A DNA stretch of 64,000 bases from an uncultured Lachnospiraceae bacterium (GCA_948794795.1 CAQGLR010000011.1:1-64000); one strand, 5' to 3'. Counted from the first letter of the stretch, positions 24,936 through 35,420 are shown. A program made the numbers and translations. Notes: generated by a model from the letters alone, not told the origin.

Positions 24936-25886
24936 TTAAATTCTGCCAATAAGAAATAAAAACCTGTATGCTATCTCATCTAATAATATATTTCTATACC
25001 TTCCATGACAAGTAACTTTTTTAAACCGTTTTTGCACTGTATCTGGTTTATGGAATAACTGTAATATTCCAATGTTTTCTTTAAGTATTTCTATTTCAAA
25101 TAATTCAAATAATACATCTATAATATCAGAAACTGGATTTAGTGCATCTTTATTTAAAAATAATTCCTTAAACATTGCTATATATCTTATTATTTTGGAA
25201 TCTGGGTTAGTTGAATTGGTAGTTGCACCTGCATGACGCCTGTATTTAGCAGATGGTACAGGGTCATATATAATTTTACCAGTAGACGCTGTATAAATTT
25301 TTATAAATCCATCTTTAAAATCCCTATATCCATTAGCATGTGTCTTTTCTAATGCCTCCCTTACTTTATGGTTAAAGACAAATGTCATTCCTAATGGTTC
25401 ACCACCAAACAGAAATTGTTGCAAGCGAAGCTTTTCAGGTTTTACAGATAACGAGCTTGCAAACCGGGAATGCCTTATAAAATCCATATTTTCATTATAA
25501 TAATCAACTGCTGAATAATACAACAAAGGAATATCTTTTTTTGCATATCTGTTTAATTTATTCACTGCCCGTTCAATTTTATTACAATTCCAAATATCAT
25601 CCTGGTCACAAAATGCATAATAACCAGCTGCTTTGCTTTGTATTAATGAAGATATAAAACACTCTGGATATTTAAGATTTCTTTTACCACTTAGTAAAAA
25701 AATCTTTTTATCTGTTTTATTTTTTTCTATTGTTTTAGAAATAATATCAATAGTATTATCCGTTGAACCATCATCTTTTATATAAATATCAATATTTCCA
25801 TACGTTTGTGCTAACAAACTTTCTAACTGTTCTTTTAAAAAACGTCCGCCATTATAAGTACATAATATTATATTTACTTTTTTCAT
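24936..25886 (-). CDS. Family 2 glycosyltransferase
   Basis: A 316-residue cytosolic GT-A enzyme. The N-terminal VNIILCTYNGGRFLKEQLES, DDGSTDNT (about 37-44) and CDQDDIW (about 92-98, the DxD metal site) are diagnostic. The C-terminal AKYRRHAGATTN is typical of rhamnosyl- and related transferases. It sits between the polymerase and the CDP-glycerol phosphotransferase in the operon, so it probably adds a side or backbone sugar. Donor and acceptor cannot be read from sequence. Confidence 0.9.
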   Translation of the reverse strand: MKKVNIILCTYNGGRFLKEQLESLLAQTYGNIDIYIKDDGSTDNTIDIISKTIEKNKTDKKIFLLSGKRNLKYPECFISSLIQSKAAGYYAFCDQDDIWNCNKIERAVNKLNRYAKKDIPLLYYSAVDYYNENMDFIRHSRFASSLSVKPEKLRLQQFLFGGEPLGMTFVFNHKVREALEKTHANGYRDFKDGFIKIYTASTGKIIYDPVPSAKYRRHAGATTNSTNPDSKIIRYIAMFKELFLNKDALNPVSDIIDVLFELFEIEILKENIGILQLFHKPDTVQKRFKKVTCHGRYRNILLDEIAYRFLFLIGRI

Positions 25887-25907
25887 TTTTCTAATATCCC
25901 TTATATT

Positions 25908-27125
25908 TTAATTATCAACAACATAATTTTTATCTGCTGCTACTGCCATAAAAACTAAGAAAATTGTAAGATTTCTATATATATAAGTAACCTGGAAATA
26001 TTCAAGTATTATAAACACCACAATATTTAGAAACCAATATTTATAATACCACTTATTTACAGTTTCCTTTCTGGTTTTTGTAAATATAGCAATCAATAAA
26101 TATAAGTATGGCAGATAATAAACAATAATTCCTGTAATTCCTCCTGTAACTAAAAGCTCTAACATATTATTATGTGAATAATAACCTTTACTATTATATA
26201 GTACTGCAAAACTATTATATCCCTGTCCCCATATAGGTGATTTATGCCATGCATCCTGGGCCGTTCCAGCAAGATATGTTCTAAGCTTAATAGATGAATC
26301 ATATATTCCATCTTGTCCTAAAATGTATTTAACAGCATATATTAATCTTTGTCCAATAAAATTATATAATACAGGTATCTGTGTAAACATAATACATACA
26401 ACAGCAAATAAAATACCAATATAAAATAAAATTTTTATTTTTTTACTCCAGTTACCTTTAGAATAAAACAAATAACTTCCTATAATAACTGATGAAACAA
26501 GAAAAAGCATAATTTTACGCCTGCCTGTAAGTAATAAAATAAAAGTTAATATTAAAATCTTTACAAGGCAATTTTTGTTTTTCGTTCTAATGTATCTCTG
26601 CCACAATAATACTATCGCAATAGCATTTAACCAGCCAATATTGACTGCTGCAACCCCTCCTATTTTAAAAAAAGAAATCCCTTTAAAATCTTCAGCAGAT
26701 AATCCTCCATTATTAATTATTGAACCAGAATATAACACACAAAGTATTATTGAACCTATAATAATTCCTAAAGAATATTCTTCAGCTGCATAATCTATTC
26801 CCTTTTGTATTATATAGTTATATATACAAATATTAAAAATACATGTTATTAATAATGTTCTAATTCCTGAAAATTGCATTGATTCAGAATAAATATCAAC
26901 TACTGCTAATTGTAATATCATATATGCAGGAAACAAAAATTCCAGTAATATATAAGGAGAAAGATAAAGACCTTTTTTTAAGGCTTGTAAAATAATATAA
27001 AACAAAAAAGCAATTATCCCCATATATCCAATAAGTGTATTAGGTGCAATACAAATACAAATTGTCATAATAATAAATAAGTAATCTACTACTGCACGAT
27101 TCTTAATTTTTATACTAAAATTCAT
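25908..27125 (-). CDS. Polysaccharide polymerase / O-antigen ligase-like protein (Wzy type)
   Basis: 405 residues, about eleven membrane segments and a large periplasm-side loop (about 255-310) containing SPIWGQGYNSF and GYYSHNNMLELLVTGG, the pattern of the O-antigen ligase/polymerase (Wzy_C-like) family. It should join lipid-linked repeat units outside the membrane. An in-frame ATG 21 bases upstream (27146) overlaps the GAAAGGA site used by 27125, so the shorter start is preferred. It is paired with the flippase gene directly upstream. Confidence 0.82.
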   Translation of the reverse strand: MNFSIKIKNRAVVDYLFIIMTICICIAPNTLIGYMGIIAFLFYIILQALKKGLYLSPYILLEFLFPAYMILQLAVVDIYSESMQFSGIRTLLITCIFNICIYNYIIQKGIDYAAEEYSLGIIIGSIILCVLYSGSIINNGGLSAEDFKGISFFKIGGVAAVNIGWLNAIAIVLLWQRYIRTKNKNCLVKILILTFILLLTGRRKIMLFLVSSVIIGSYLFYSKGNWSKKIKILFYIGILFAVVCIMFTQIPVLYNFIGQRLIYAVKYILGQDGIYDSSIKLRTYLAGTAQDAWHKSPIWGQGYNSFAVLYNSKGYYSHNNMLELLVTGGITGIIVYYLPYLYLLIAIFTKTRKETVNKWYYKYWFLNIVVFIILEYFQVTYIYRNLTIFLVFMAVAADKNYVVDN

Positions 27126-27180
27126 TTTTATTTCCTTTCTAATCATGCATTTACAAATTATATATTTTAATATACAGAAA

Positions 27181-28701
27181 TTATTTTTTATTTAATAAAA
27201 TTTTAAACCTGGTAACTGCAAGCTTTAATTCATATTTATTTATAGATAGCAAATATATAATGGCAGTTGAGCTTATTACTGCAATTATGCCATGTATAAT
27301 AAACCGTAATATAATATTTGATATAACTATATAATTGCATATTAAAAACGTAACTGAACTTACCAAAACCATTTTAAAAAAATATATAAGCATCTGTTTT
27401 AATATTGGAATAACAGGCATTTCAAAATACTTTCTAAATAAAATAGAAGATGCCCATGGAATATTTACAAATACAATAGATATAATTGTTGATGTAAGAA
27501 CTCCCCCAATACCCCAGTATTTAACAAGGAATATATTTACCGACAGATTTAAAAATGATTCAAAAACTGGCCTGAACCTGTCTTCCCACCATAATCCCGC
27601 TGCTTGCCGGTATACTGCTGTAACATCTCCTAATTTCATTGTATAAAAATATAAAGCACATAAAATTACAATATAAAATGGAAGTTTATTGTCTGGTCCT
27701 GTCCATATTTCAATAAAATCCTGCATTACACAAACTAAACAAGAGGTAAATATACATGCAATGCTACTATATTCAAAAAGAAACTCTTTATAAGTCACAT
27801 AATTCTTTTCTTTTGTTTCTAACACAATGCTATTACCAAGACCTGCTGTTATTGATGTGGCCAGTACTGACATAAATAAAGATATTGCACTTATTATATA
27901 GTAATAATTCTGGTACCTGGCTAAACTGGCTAATCCTATAAATGCAGAAATTATAATACTGTCAAAAGAATTTCTAAATACATATGAAATTTTATTTAAT
28001 GTAAGTCCTATTACACGTTTAACCAGGCTATTTATTTCATCTTTAGATAAGTTACCCTTACATTTAACACCAGGATATAATTTATCTACTATTTTTGACC
28101 TTAATATATTTATAAATATTGTAGTTAAAGGAAAAATAACAGCATAAAAATAATAATTTTGAAAAACCATTAAAATTATTATCTGAAAAATATACATTAT
28201 TATATTGCACGCTGACAAAATTTTGCTATTAATATCATTCCTCTGGTTTGCCTTTAATAGAGATTCTTTATATGCAAAAAGAAAATAACTTACAACGGTA
28301 TTTAATAAATATATAATATAAAGAATATATATATTAATATTATCAGGATATCCTTCATTAATAAGTGCTGGTAAAAATGGCAATATAATTATTCCTATAA
28401 TAAAAATAATACTGCCTATAATTGAATATATTTTCTTAAATGCATTTAAAAATGCTGAAAGTTTAACTGTATCTCCTTCACTAACAGGTTTATACATCCC
28501 ATAAATAACTGCATCCCCAAAGCCTAATTCAGCTAAACTTAATACCTGTAATATTGAGCTAAACAGTGAGCCAAGTCCTAAATATTCATTTCCAAGTTTA
28601 TAAATTATTATTGTTCTTATTATAAAAGGACCTGATAGTGATATACTTTTTTCAACAAATCCCCAGATTGCATTTATTAATGCCATTTTTGTCCGTTTCA
28701 T
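27181..28701 (-). CDS. Polysaccharide flippase (Wzx/MATE-like)
   Basis: 506 residues with twelve or more hydrophobic segments, starting MKRTKMALINAIWGFVEKSISL and followed by KLGNEYLGLGSLFSSILQVLSLAELGFG, a typical Wzx N-terminus. It should move undecaprenyl-linked repeat units to the outer face. AAAGG precedes the ATG at 28701; the open frame up to 28725 overlaps the previous gene. It is the second flippase of the locus, the first being the N-terminal part of the fusion at 37088-39886. Confidence 0.88.
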   Translation of the reverse strand: MKRTKMALINAIWGFVEKSISLSGPFIIRTIIIYKLGNEYLGLGSLFSSILQVLSLAELGFGDAVIYGMYKPVSEGDTVKLSAFLNAFKKIYSIIGSIIFIIGIIILPFLPALINEGYPDNINIYILYIIYLLNTVVSYFLFAYKESLLKANQRNDINSKILSACNIIMYIFQIIILMVFQNYYFYAVIFPLTTIFINILRSKIVDKLYPGVKCKGNLSKDEINSLVKRVIGLTLNKISYVFRNSFDSIIISAFIGLASLARYQNYYYIISAISLFMSVLATSITAGLGNSIVLETKEKNYVTYKEFLFEYSSIACIFTSCLVCVMQDFIEIWTGPDNKLPFYIVILCALYFYTMKLGDVTAVYRQAAGLWWEDRFRPVFESFLNLSVNIFLVKYWGIGGVLTSTIISIVFVNIPWASSILFRKYFEMPVIPILKQMLIYFFKMVLVSSVTFLICNYIVISNIILRFIIHGIIAVISSTAIIYLLSINKYELKLAVTRFKILLNKK

Positions 28702-28721
28702 TGTAATTAGCCTTTCATAAA

Positions 28722-29672
28722 TCACAAATGTCCTTCAACTCTTACTGAATAATTATTTTCTACTCCTGTGCCAAGAGTTGCAATTTCTTTTGTAGTAATT
28801 CCATTTCTGTACAAAACATATGGTAATGCCATCTGGTCTCTTTTAGATAAGTTTAAAAAATCATGCCACCAGTCTTCCATAAGTTTTTTACAAAGTGGAA
28901 CATTATGTTTTCTTGCTATAATATTACACTCTAACAATCCATAATGTTCTGGAAAACCCACTTTCTTTAAATAGGTTAAATGACGTTTAATATTTTTTTC
29001 AGAATCTTTTCCCAATGCCAGGATAGTTTTTGCTTCTTCATATACACAATCCCTTTTACTATGTGAATGAACCGCTATTCCACATCCAGGTATTTTATTT
29101 ATTAATTCTGTTAAATCCGATATAACCCTTACATTGCCATCAATATATATTGAATACTTATATTTATCAAATACCACATATGGATGCATTTTAAAAAAAC
29201 GGTTAATTTCTGTATTACTCATTTCTGAAATCCCATACTTCCCAGGATTTATTAAAACCTGTTTCCAAATAGAACCCTTTAACTTTCTGTCCATATCCGT
29301 TATCAGGTAAAAGTCACAATTATCAGGACAAAATACAGGTTCCAAAATTTTATCATAGTTACCAATAATACATGTATATATAGCTATCCGTTCGTTTGAA
29401 AAATAATCTGGGTATCCAGTTTTATTAATATCAGCTTTGTATTGGGACTTCTTTTCAATTCCAGATGCATTATTAAGTTTTTTCTTTTTATTTATAAGTT
29501 TTAACAGTTCTTTAATTTTACCAGATTTTATATTATCAATTAATAATAAAATTTCCCTGCCTGTTCTGTATTCCCTGCTGTTTTTTAAATTTATATATTC
29601 AGAATTCATTGACTTTAAACACTTCATATACTCAATATATTCTTTTTCTATATCTTTGTTTGTAAAATACAT
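28722..29672 (-). CDS. DUF616-type glycosyltransferase
   Basis: 316 residues. A Lys-rich helical N-terminus (about 1-85) leads into a GT-A-like domain: IAIYTCIIGNYD, CDFYLITDMD, the conserved Asn-Arg-Phe-Phe-Lys (about 163-167), SIYIDGNVRV (DxN/DxD-like site) and HYGLLECNIIARKH. This is the TOD1/MUCI70-like (DUF616) family, thought to be glycosyltransferases. The next gene's start lies just inside or at its end, so the two are probably translationally coupled. The donor is unknown. Confidence 0.78.
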   Translation of the reverse strand: MYFTNKDIEKEYIEYMKCLKSMNSEYINLKNSREYRTGREILLLIDNIKSGKIKELLKLINKKKKLNNASGIEKKSQYKADINKTGYPDYFSNERIAIYTCIIGNYDKILEPVFCPDNCDFYLITDMDRKLKGSIWKQVLINPGKYGISEMSNTEINRFFKMHPYVVFDKYKYSIYIDGNVRVISDLTELINKIPGCGIAVHSHSKRDCVYEEAKTILALGKDSEKNIKRHLTYLKKVGFPEHYGLLECNIIARKHNVPLCKKLMEDWWHDFLNLSKRDQMALPYVLYRNGITTKEIATLGTGVENNYSVRVEGHL

Positions 29673-29724
29673 TTATAATTCCCCAGTATTTAATTTTATA
29701 AATTTGTTATCAGAATCAAAAAAA

Positions 29725-30570
29725 TTATTTTAATGCACCTGTAGATTTGAATTTTGTGCCTAATTTTTTATGTTCATATATTTTTGCATCCACTAGAAAA
29801 CGGTACCAATATGCATTAAGAAAAGAAAATATCCTGCCCTCTTTTCCATCAAGAAAACCTAAACGGAAATAATATATATAAATATAATATGCCCATGCTC
29901 TGAATCCAATAGGCAGTTTATAATATATATTCATTTTAAACCTTGTTTTTAAACTGGCATTCTTATTCGTAACATTTTTATTATCAAAGTAATCCATTGC
30001 TTCCCGTGTACTATACCAGTTACATTTATTCGTAAAAAATGTTAATCCCCTGAATGCTAAATGTTTAGAATCCTTCTTTGCTTCAATGGTAGTCCCAGAA
30101 TCCAGAATAATATGTTCGTCCATATTACGGTCTTCAATATCACCTTTTCCAGCCTTATATACACTTAGCTTTTTCCACGGATACATACCTCCATGCATCA
30201 TAGGCTTTCCTAAAAAAATATTATAAAACCTCAGAACAATTCCATTTACATCAGTTTTTTCATTTTTATTACACAATATATCAAGTTCTTTTGCTGATTC
30301 TTTGGTCAGACGTTCATCTGCATCAATACGTAAAATCCATGTTGTTTTAACATCTGCTATCTTCACAGCATACATATATTGTTTAGCATAATTAATAAAT
30401 TCATGCTGGTATACTTCTGCTCCAGCATTCTGTGCAATCTCTACAGTATTATCTTCACTAAAACTATCCACAACAACAATCCTTTTCACTATACTTTTAA
30501 TAGACCCTATACATTCCTTTATAAAATCTTCTTCATTACGTGTTAATATAATAGCTGTAATATCTGCCAT
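29725..30570 (-). CDS. Family 2 glycosyltransferase, WaaE/KdtX-like
   Basis: 281 residues. MADITAIILTRNEEDFIKEC, VVDSFSEDNT and LRIDADERLT (DxD site) match the subfamily of beta-glucosyl-type GT2 enzymes near WaaE. The C-terminal ends with short hydrophobic helices. TAAGGAGT lies 7 bases before the ATG at 30570; a longer start at 30600 would run into the acetyltransferase gene's end. It belongs to the second polysaccharide operon. Confidence 0.87.
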   Translation of the reverse strand: MADITAIILTRNEEDFIKECIGSIKSIVKRIVVVDSFSEDNTVEIAQNAGAEVYQHEFINYAKQYMYAVKIADVKTTWILRIDADERLTKESAKELDILCNKNEKTDVNGIVLRFYNIFLGKPMMHGGMYPWKKLSVYKAGKGDIEDRNMDEHIILDSGTTIEAKKDSKHLAFRGLTFFTNKCNWYSTREAMDYFDNKNVTNKNASLKTRFKMNIYYKLPIGFRAWAYYIYIYYFRLGFLDGKEGRIFSFLNAYWYRFLVDAKIYEHKKLGTKFKSTGALK

Positions 30571-30584
30571 GTCTGTACTCCTTA

Positions 30585-31139
30585 CTAAACCCGTTCCCAC
30601 TTTTTTGTTTTAGTATTATATTGTTTAACAATCCGTGCTGGCACTCCAGCAACTACACTATATGCTGGATAAATACCACGTACTACAGCACCTGCACCAA
30701 CAATGCAATGTTTGCCCAGGACTGTACCAGCCTGGACAGCCACACCATACCCTATAAAACATCCCTCACCAATATGGGTTTTTCCTGGAATTAATCTTTG
30801 GTCCATAACCCCCTTGTTTATATCATTATATTCATGGTCAAGATTTGTTATAAATGTATTAGCTGCGATTGTTACATTATCACCTATATCAAGTATTCCA
30901 TTATATGAAGTTATATGGACATTCTGTTCTATTGCAACATTATTTCCAATATTTATTTGTCCAGTACCTATTGCCTCCATACGGATTCCTGGAAAAATAC
31001 GTACACAATTTCCTATATAAATATTTTTCATACCTTCTATAAAACAAGGTTTACCCATATATGTAAGATTTCCTATATGTCCAAAAGGTAATTTATACAT
31101 AATAGCTCTGGCAGCCCATAAATACTTACTTGGATGCAT
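30585..31139 (-). CDS. Left-handed beta-helix (hexapeptide) acetyltransferase
   Basis: 184 residues of repeated hexapeptides (INIGNNVAIEQNVHITS, LDIGDNVTIAANTFI, GEGCFIGYGVAVQAG, KHCIVGAGAVV). It ends VVAGVPARIVKQY, diagnostic of WecH/Maa/colanic-acid O-acetyltransferase relatives. It probably acetylates a sugar of the repeat unit. The start at 31139 has AAGGGAGG; the 27-base longer frame is not favoured. It is 15 bases from the next gene. Confidence 0.9.
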   Translation of the reverse strand: MHPSKYLWAARAIMYKLPFGHIGNLTYMGKPCFIEGMKNIYIGNCVRIFPGIRMEAIGTGQINIGNNVAIEQNVHITSYNGILDIGDNVTIAANTFITNLDHEYNDINKGVMDQRLIPGKTHIGEGCFIGYGVAVQAGTVLGKHCIVGAGAVVRGIYPAYSVVAGVPARIVKQYNTKTKKWERV

Positions 31140-31174
31140 TTTATCCCTCCTTCCTGTATAGGACATCTTATTTA

Positions 31175-32158
31175 TTATGATAATATTTCTTCCAGCCAGC
31201 TCTTTAATGAATATTTTGAATATATAATATTATCAATTTCCATATATGGTTTTTTAAAAAAAATATTATTCAAATCAATTTTACCTTTATATACGTATAT
31301 ATTTTCTGGTCTGTAAAAGTCATAATTAACAATATCAGGATTTGTAGTAATTAATTTTTTCTTTGCACCAAGTGCTTCCAATACGCGTATAGTCAGCCCT
31401 GTCTGGCCTGCCTGCGGTGAATCCAGTACACACATGGAATATTCATATAACTTATTTAATTCACTGCCACTTAATGGCACATAATGAAATTCATTATAAT
31501 GAGATTTTTTAAATTCTGGATTTTTAAATTTGCGGTAAAAATATACTAATCTTGATGGAAAGAAAAAATAAATAAACTGTTTAGGATATACTTCTTTCAA
31601 CTGTGATGACATCATATTTATAAATTTATATTTCTTAGGATGTGCTGTCCCCACAAAACAAAAGTCATATTTAAAACTATTATGCTGGTATATCCCAATT
31701 TTCTCATATCTTTTACAATAAAATAATGGAAGAAAAGACAAATTTGCATTATCTTTTACATCATATTTATCAAAAGAATAACACTTATCAAAATATTTAT
31801 GAAAATGTTTTATATATGGAAAATTCTCCAGTGAATCCCATTGGTATAAAATAAACCTGGCATGTAACTGGCAATTTCTAATGCTTTTAATCATTTCTTC
31901 ACTAAAAGATAAAGATTGTCCAGATATTAAAAATACAATATCATACTTCTTTTTTGATATTTTTTCCATTATAGAATTAAAATATTTTTGTATATATTTC
32001 TTAAGTATATCTTTCTTAACCCGTATAATTGCTTTAACAATCCCACTTGTACCTGGACGGTCATCAAAGAAATCAACCTCATATCCCATATTATTTAATT
32101 CTTCTATAATAATTTCAGGATAATCAAAAAAACGTGGCATAATTAATAATAGTTTCAT
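31175..32158 (-). CDS. Putative GT-B glycosyltransferase (CgeB-like)
   Basis: 327 residues. The N-terminal MKLLLIMPRFFDYPE and the C-terminal third (YSMCVLDSPQAGQTGLTIRVLEALGAKKKLITTN) have the layout of CgeB/spore-coat-type GT-B transferases, with the nucleotide-binding ends R-x-x-E-x-L-x-x-G. The middle is basic and aromatic. GAGGA precedes the ATG at 32158, 12 bases inside the longest frame. Function is inferred from domain resemblance and operon context; no substrate can be named. Confidence 0.75.
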   Translation of the reverse strand: MKLLLIMPRFFDYPEIIIEELNNMGYEVDFFDDRPGTSGIVKAIIRVKKDILKKYIQKYFNSIMEKISKKKYDIVFLISGQSLSFSEEMIKSIRNCQLHARFILYQWDSLENFPYIKHFHKYFDKCYSFDKYDVKDNANLSFLPLFYCKRYEKIGIYQHNSFKYDFCFVGTAHPKKYKFINMMSSQLKEVYPKQFIYFFFPSRLVYFYRKFKNPEFKKSHYNEFHYVPLSGSELNKLYEYSMCVLDSPQAGQTGLTIRVLEALGAKKKLITTNPDIVNYDFYRPENIYVYKGKIDLNNIFFKKPYMEIDNIIYSKYSLKSWLEEILS

Positions 32159-32189
32159 GTTATTCCTCATAGTTAATATGATAAATACG

Positions 32190-33029
32190 TTATATTAATA
32201 ATTTTTTGTTTTCAATAATTTTCTCTATTTTGCCAGAATTGCCCCAGATAGCTTTTGAATCATATGGACGATCTGGAAATGCACCATACTTAAGTTTAAT
32301 TTTATAACTATTTTCTTTAATAAAACGTTCTGCCCGGTCTGCTAGTTTCTCAGGTTTTCCAGAACAAATATTAATAATTCCATTTATTCTATCCTGGTCT
32401 ATAGCATATGCCACCTGGCTGCAGAATTTATTATAATCAATAAAATCATACTGGTTCTGCCCTAATGTAAATGGAAACTCTTTTTTCCCATCTTCTTCTG
32501 CTGCTGTTATCTTAGAAAAAACTGAACTTCCATATTTAGAATTACCAACAATATAGTATCCTCTAAGCCATTGGAATTGTATTGCTTTTTGTTTTGTGAT
32601 TTCTTGTGTTAAATCACGAAGCGCATTTTTAGCAATTCCATAAGGAGTAACAGGATGGCATGGCGTGTCCTCTTTAATACTTCCTTCAAAAAAACCAATT
32701 TCATGCATGCTTCCCATAACAGTAATCTTTTTAATACCCATTTCTGCCATTTCATTTATAAATAAATAATGTTTTGGAAGGTCTTCTATATGAGCATAAG
32801 AATAGTGTTTAAAACCATCTCTCCACGCCAGATGCAATAATACATCTGGTTCTTTAAAATATTTATATGGATTTTTTACATTAAATAAGTCACATGTTAT
32901 TCTCTGGGCATTAATATCTACATTATCTGTTTTAAAATCAGCAGCAACTACTTCATGACCCATATTAAGAATATTTTTTACAATTCCTTGTCCAAGATAA
33001 CCATTTGCACCTGTAACTAATATTTTCAT
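32190..33029 (-). CDS. NAD-dependent sugar epimerase/dehydratase (extended SDR)
   Basis: 279 residues, a Rossmann protein with the motif VTGANGYLGQGI (5-16) and the catalytic YGIAK (about 130-134), preceded by the active-site Ser region VMGSMHE. Clostridial polysaccharide loci carry such SDRs to make deoxy or epimerised NDP-sugars. The substrate is not readable. The ribosome site is GGGGAT. It sits between ugd and the CgeB-like gene. Confidence 0.85.
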   Translation of the reverse strand: MKILVTGANGYLGQGIVKNILNMGHEVVAADFKTDNVDINAQRITCDLFNVKNPYKYFKEPDVLLHLAWRDGFKHYSYAHIEDLPKHYLFINEMAEMGIKKITVMGSMHEIGFFEGSIKEDTPCHPVTPYGIAKNALRDLTQEITKQKAIQFQWLRGYYIVGNSKYGSSVFSKITAAEEDGKKEFPFTLGQNQYDFIDYNKFCSQVAYAIDQDRINGIINICSGKPEKLADRAERFIKENSYKIKLKYGAFPDRPYDSKAIWGNSGKIEKIIENKKLLI

Positions 33030-33054
33030 AACGGCATCCCCAATTTTCTATCTA

Positions 33055-34302
33055 TTAATCTCTTTGGAAAATATCTCTTGTATATACTTTATCTTTTACA
33101 TTATCTAAAGAACTGTCATATCTATTAGCAATAATTGCTTTACTTTTTTCTTTAAATTCATCCAGATTATTAACAATCTTACTTCCAAAAAAAGTTTCAC
33201 CATCATTTAAAGAAGGTTCATAAATTATTACTGTGGCACCTTTGGCTTTAATTCTCTTCATAATTCCTTGAATACTGCTTTGACGGAAATTATCAGAATT
33301 ACTTTTCATAGTAAGCCTGTACACTCCTATAATAACTTCCTTCTCTTTTACCCTGCTCCAGCTTTCATTAGCTTCATATGCTCCAGCAGTTTCTAAAACA
33401 CGCTCTGCTATAAAATCTTTACGTGTACGGTTACTTTCAACAATAGCTTCAATAAGATTCTCTGGAACCTCAGCATAATTAGCTAAAAGTTGTTTAGTAT
33501 CTTTAGGAAGACAATATCCGCCATAACCAAATGAAGGATTGTTATAATGGCTTCCAATTCTTGGGTCCAGACAGACACCATTAATAATTTGCTGTGTATT
33601 AAGACCTTTTATCTCTGCATAAGTATCAAGTTCATTAAAATAAGAAACCCTTAACGCCAGATATGTGTTTGCAAATAATTTAACAGCTTCAGCCTCTGTA
33701 AATCCCATAAATAGTGTATCAATATTATTTTTGGCAGCCCCTTCTTGTAATAACATGGCAAAAATATGTGCCACTTTCTCTGTTTCCTCATCACAACCTA
33801 TAATAATACGTGAAGGATAAAGATTATCATACAAAGCTTTAGACTCTCTTAAAAATTCGGGACTGAAAATAATATTATTATTTTCTTTACTTTTTCTGGT
33901 TTTTATCGTATATCCCACAGGGACAGTAGATTTAATTACTATAACTGCATCAGGATTTACTTCCATTACTGTATCAATTACTTTCTCAACAGCAGAAGTA
34001 TCAAAAAAATTCATTTTGCTATTATAATTGGTTGGAGCAGCAATAATAACAAAATCTGCATCCGCATATGCCAATTTACCATTAACTGTTGCTGTCAGCT
34101 GCAAATTTTTTTCTATAAAATATTTTTCAATGTAATTATCATGTATAGGACATTTTCTTTTATTAATAGAGTCTACCTTTTCTGGAATGATATCTACAGC
34201 TGTTACTTCATGGTTCTGGGATAAAAGAGTAGCCACTGATAACCCTACATATCCAATTCCAGCCACAGCTATTTTTAAATCTTTATATTTTCTCATTCTC
34301 AT
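33055..34302 (-). CDS. ugd: UDP-glucose 6-dehydrogenase
   Basis: 415 residues. It oxidises UDP-glucose to UDP-glucuronate with two NAD+. The N-terminal motif IAVAGIGYVGLS, the SPEFLRE segment, and GYGGYCLPKDTKQL with the catalytic Cys264 are diagnostic. Translation probably starts at ATG 34302 (or 34296) after GAAAGAGAT, overlapping the epimerase gene's last 20 bases; the longer frame to 34368 lies within that gene. It supplies the substrate for the UDP-glucuronate epimerase encoded just upstream. Confidence 0.93.
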   Translation of the reverse strand: MRMRKYKDLKIAVAGIGYVGLSVATLLSQNHEVTAVDIIPEKVDSINKRKCPIHDNYIEKYFIEKNLQLTATVNGKLAYADADFVIIAAPTNYNSKMNFFDTSAVEKVIDTVMEVNPDAVIVIKSTVPVGYTIKTRKSKENNNIIFSPEFLRESKALYDNLYPSRIIIGCDEETEKVAHIFAMLLQEGAAKNNIDTLFMGFTEAEAVKLFANTYLALRVSYFNELDTYAEIKGLNTQQIINGVCLDPRIGSHYNNPSFGYGGYCLPKDTKQLLANYAEVPENLIEAIVESNRTRKDFIAERVLETAGAYEANESWSRVKEKEVIIGVYRLTMKSNSDNFRQSSIQGIMKRIKAKGATVIIYEPSLNDGETFFGSKIVNNLDEFKEKSKAIIANRYDSSLDNVKDKVYTRDIFQRD

Positions 34303-35401
34303 TAATCTCTTTCTGTCTATAGTTATCCCAACCAGATATTTTATAAAACTCCTTGTACCATTCAGCAAATTTCTGCAAACCGTTTCTAAGGGTAGTATTT
34401 GGTCTTATCCCAAAATCTCTTTCTAATGCAGATGTATCTGCATATGTTACTGGAACATCACCTGCCTGCATTGGGACAAGCTCTTTATGTGCTTCAAAAT
34501 CATAACTTTGGGGAAGCACATCTGCACGTATTAATTCTTGTTGGAGTATATTTACAAAATCTAACAAATTCTCTGGGTTACTATTTCCAATGTTATAAAC
34601 AACATAAGGAGGAACTGGAAGCCCATCTTCACCAACAGCTCTGTCTGGAGCTTTCTGTATTATGCAGACAATACCTTTTACAACATCATCCACATATGTA
34701 AAATCTCTTTTACAATTACCATAATTAAATATCTTTATAGTTTGTCCATTTAATAACTTATTTGTGAAATCAAAATAAGCCATATCTGGTCTTCCAGCAG
34801 GACCATATACAGTAAAGAAACGCAGCCCTGTTGACGGGATATTATATAGTTTGCTATATGCATGTGCCATAAGCTCATTGCTTTTTTTAGTAGCAGCATA
34901 TAAAGATACAGGATTGTCTGTCATATCATCTGTACTATAGGGAATTTTCTTATTAGAGCCATACACAGAAGATGAACTTGCATAAACTAGATGTTCTACC
35001 CCAGATTCTCCATGGTCATAAGAATGACGGCAAGCTTCTAATATGTTGTAAAAACCAATAATGTTAGAGTCAATATAAGAATCTGGATTTGAAATAGAAT
35101 ACCTTACACCAGCCTGTGCTGCTAAATTTACTACTATAGAGGGTTTGTATTCTGCAAAAACCTTAGTAATAATATTCTTATTTGAAATGGAGTCTTTGAT
35201 AAAAATAAAATTAGTATTTTTCTGTAATTCTGCTAATCTCCATTCCTTAATTTTTACATCATAGTAATCATTCATATTGTCAATGCCAATAATTGTAGTA
35301 TCTGAATTTTCTTTAAAAATTTGTTTGGCAAAGTTGGCACCAATAAATCCAGCAACCCCAGTTATAAGTATAGTTTTCCCTGTAAGTTCAATATGGCTCA
35401 C
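34283..35401 (-). CDS. UDP-glucuronate 4-epimerase family protein
   Basis: 372 residues, an extended SDR with ITGVAGFIGANF (about 13-24), DNMNDYYD (the family marker of the CapI/UDP-glucuronate epimerase group), YASSSSVYG and the catalytic YAATKK. It should convert UDP-glucuronate to UDP-galacturonate, consistent with ugd immediately downstream. It is the first gene of the second polysaccharide operon, behind the strong promoter at 35502-35530. Confidence 0.88.
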   Translation of the reverse strand: MSHIELTGKTILITGVAGFIGANFAKQIFKENSDTTIIGIDNMNDYYDVKIKEWRLAELQKNTNFIFIKDSISNKNIITKVFAEYKPSIVVNLAAQAGVRYSISNPDSYIDSNIIGFYNILEACRHSYDHGESGVEHLVYASSSSVYGSNKKIPYSTDDMTDNPVSLYAATKKSNELMAHAYSKLYNIPSTGLRFFTVYGPAGRPDMAYFDFTNKLLNGQTIKIFNYGNCKRDFTYVDDVVKGIVCIIQKAPDRAVGEDGLPVPPYVVYNIGNSNPENLLDFVNILQQELIRADVLPQSYDFEAHKELVPMQAGDVPVTYADTSALERDFGIRPNTTLRNGLQKFAEWYKEFYKISGWDNYRQKEINENEKI

Positions 35402-35420
35402 TTGTTTTCTCCAATCTATT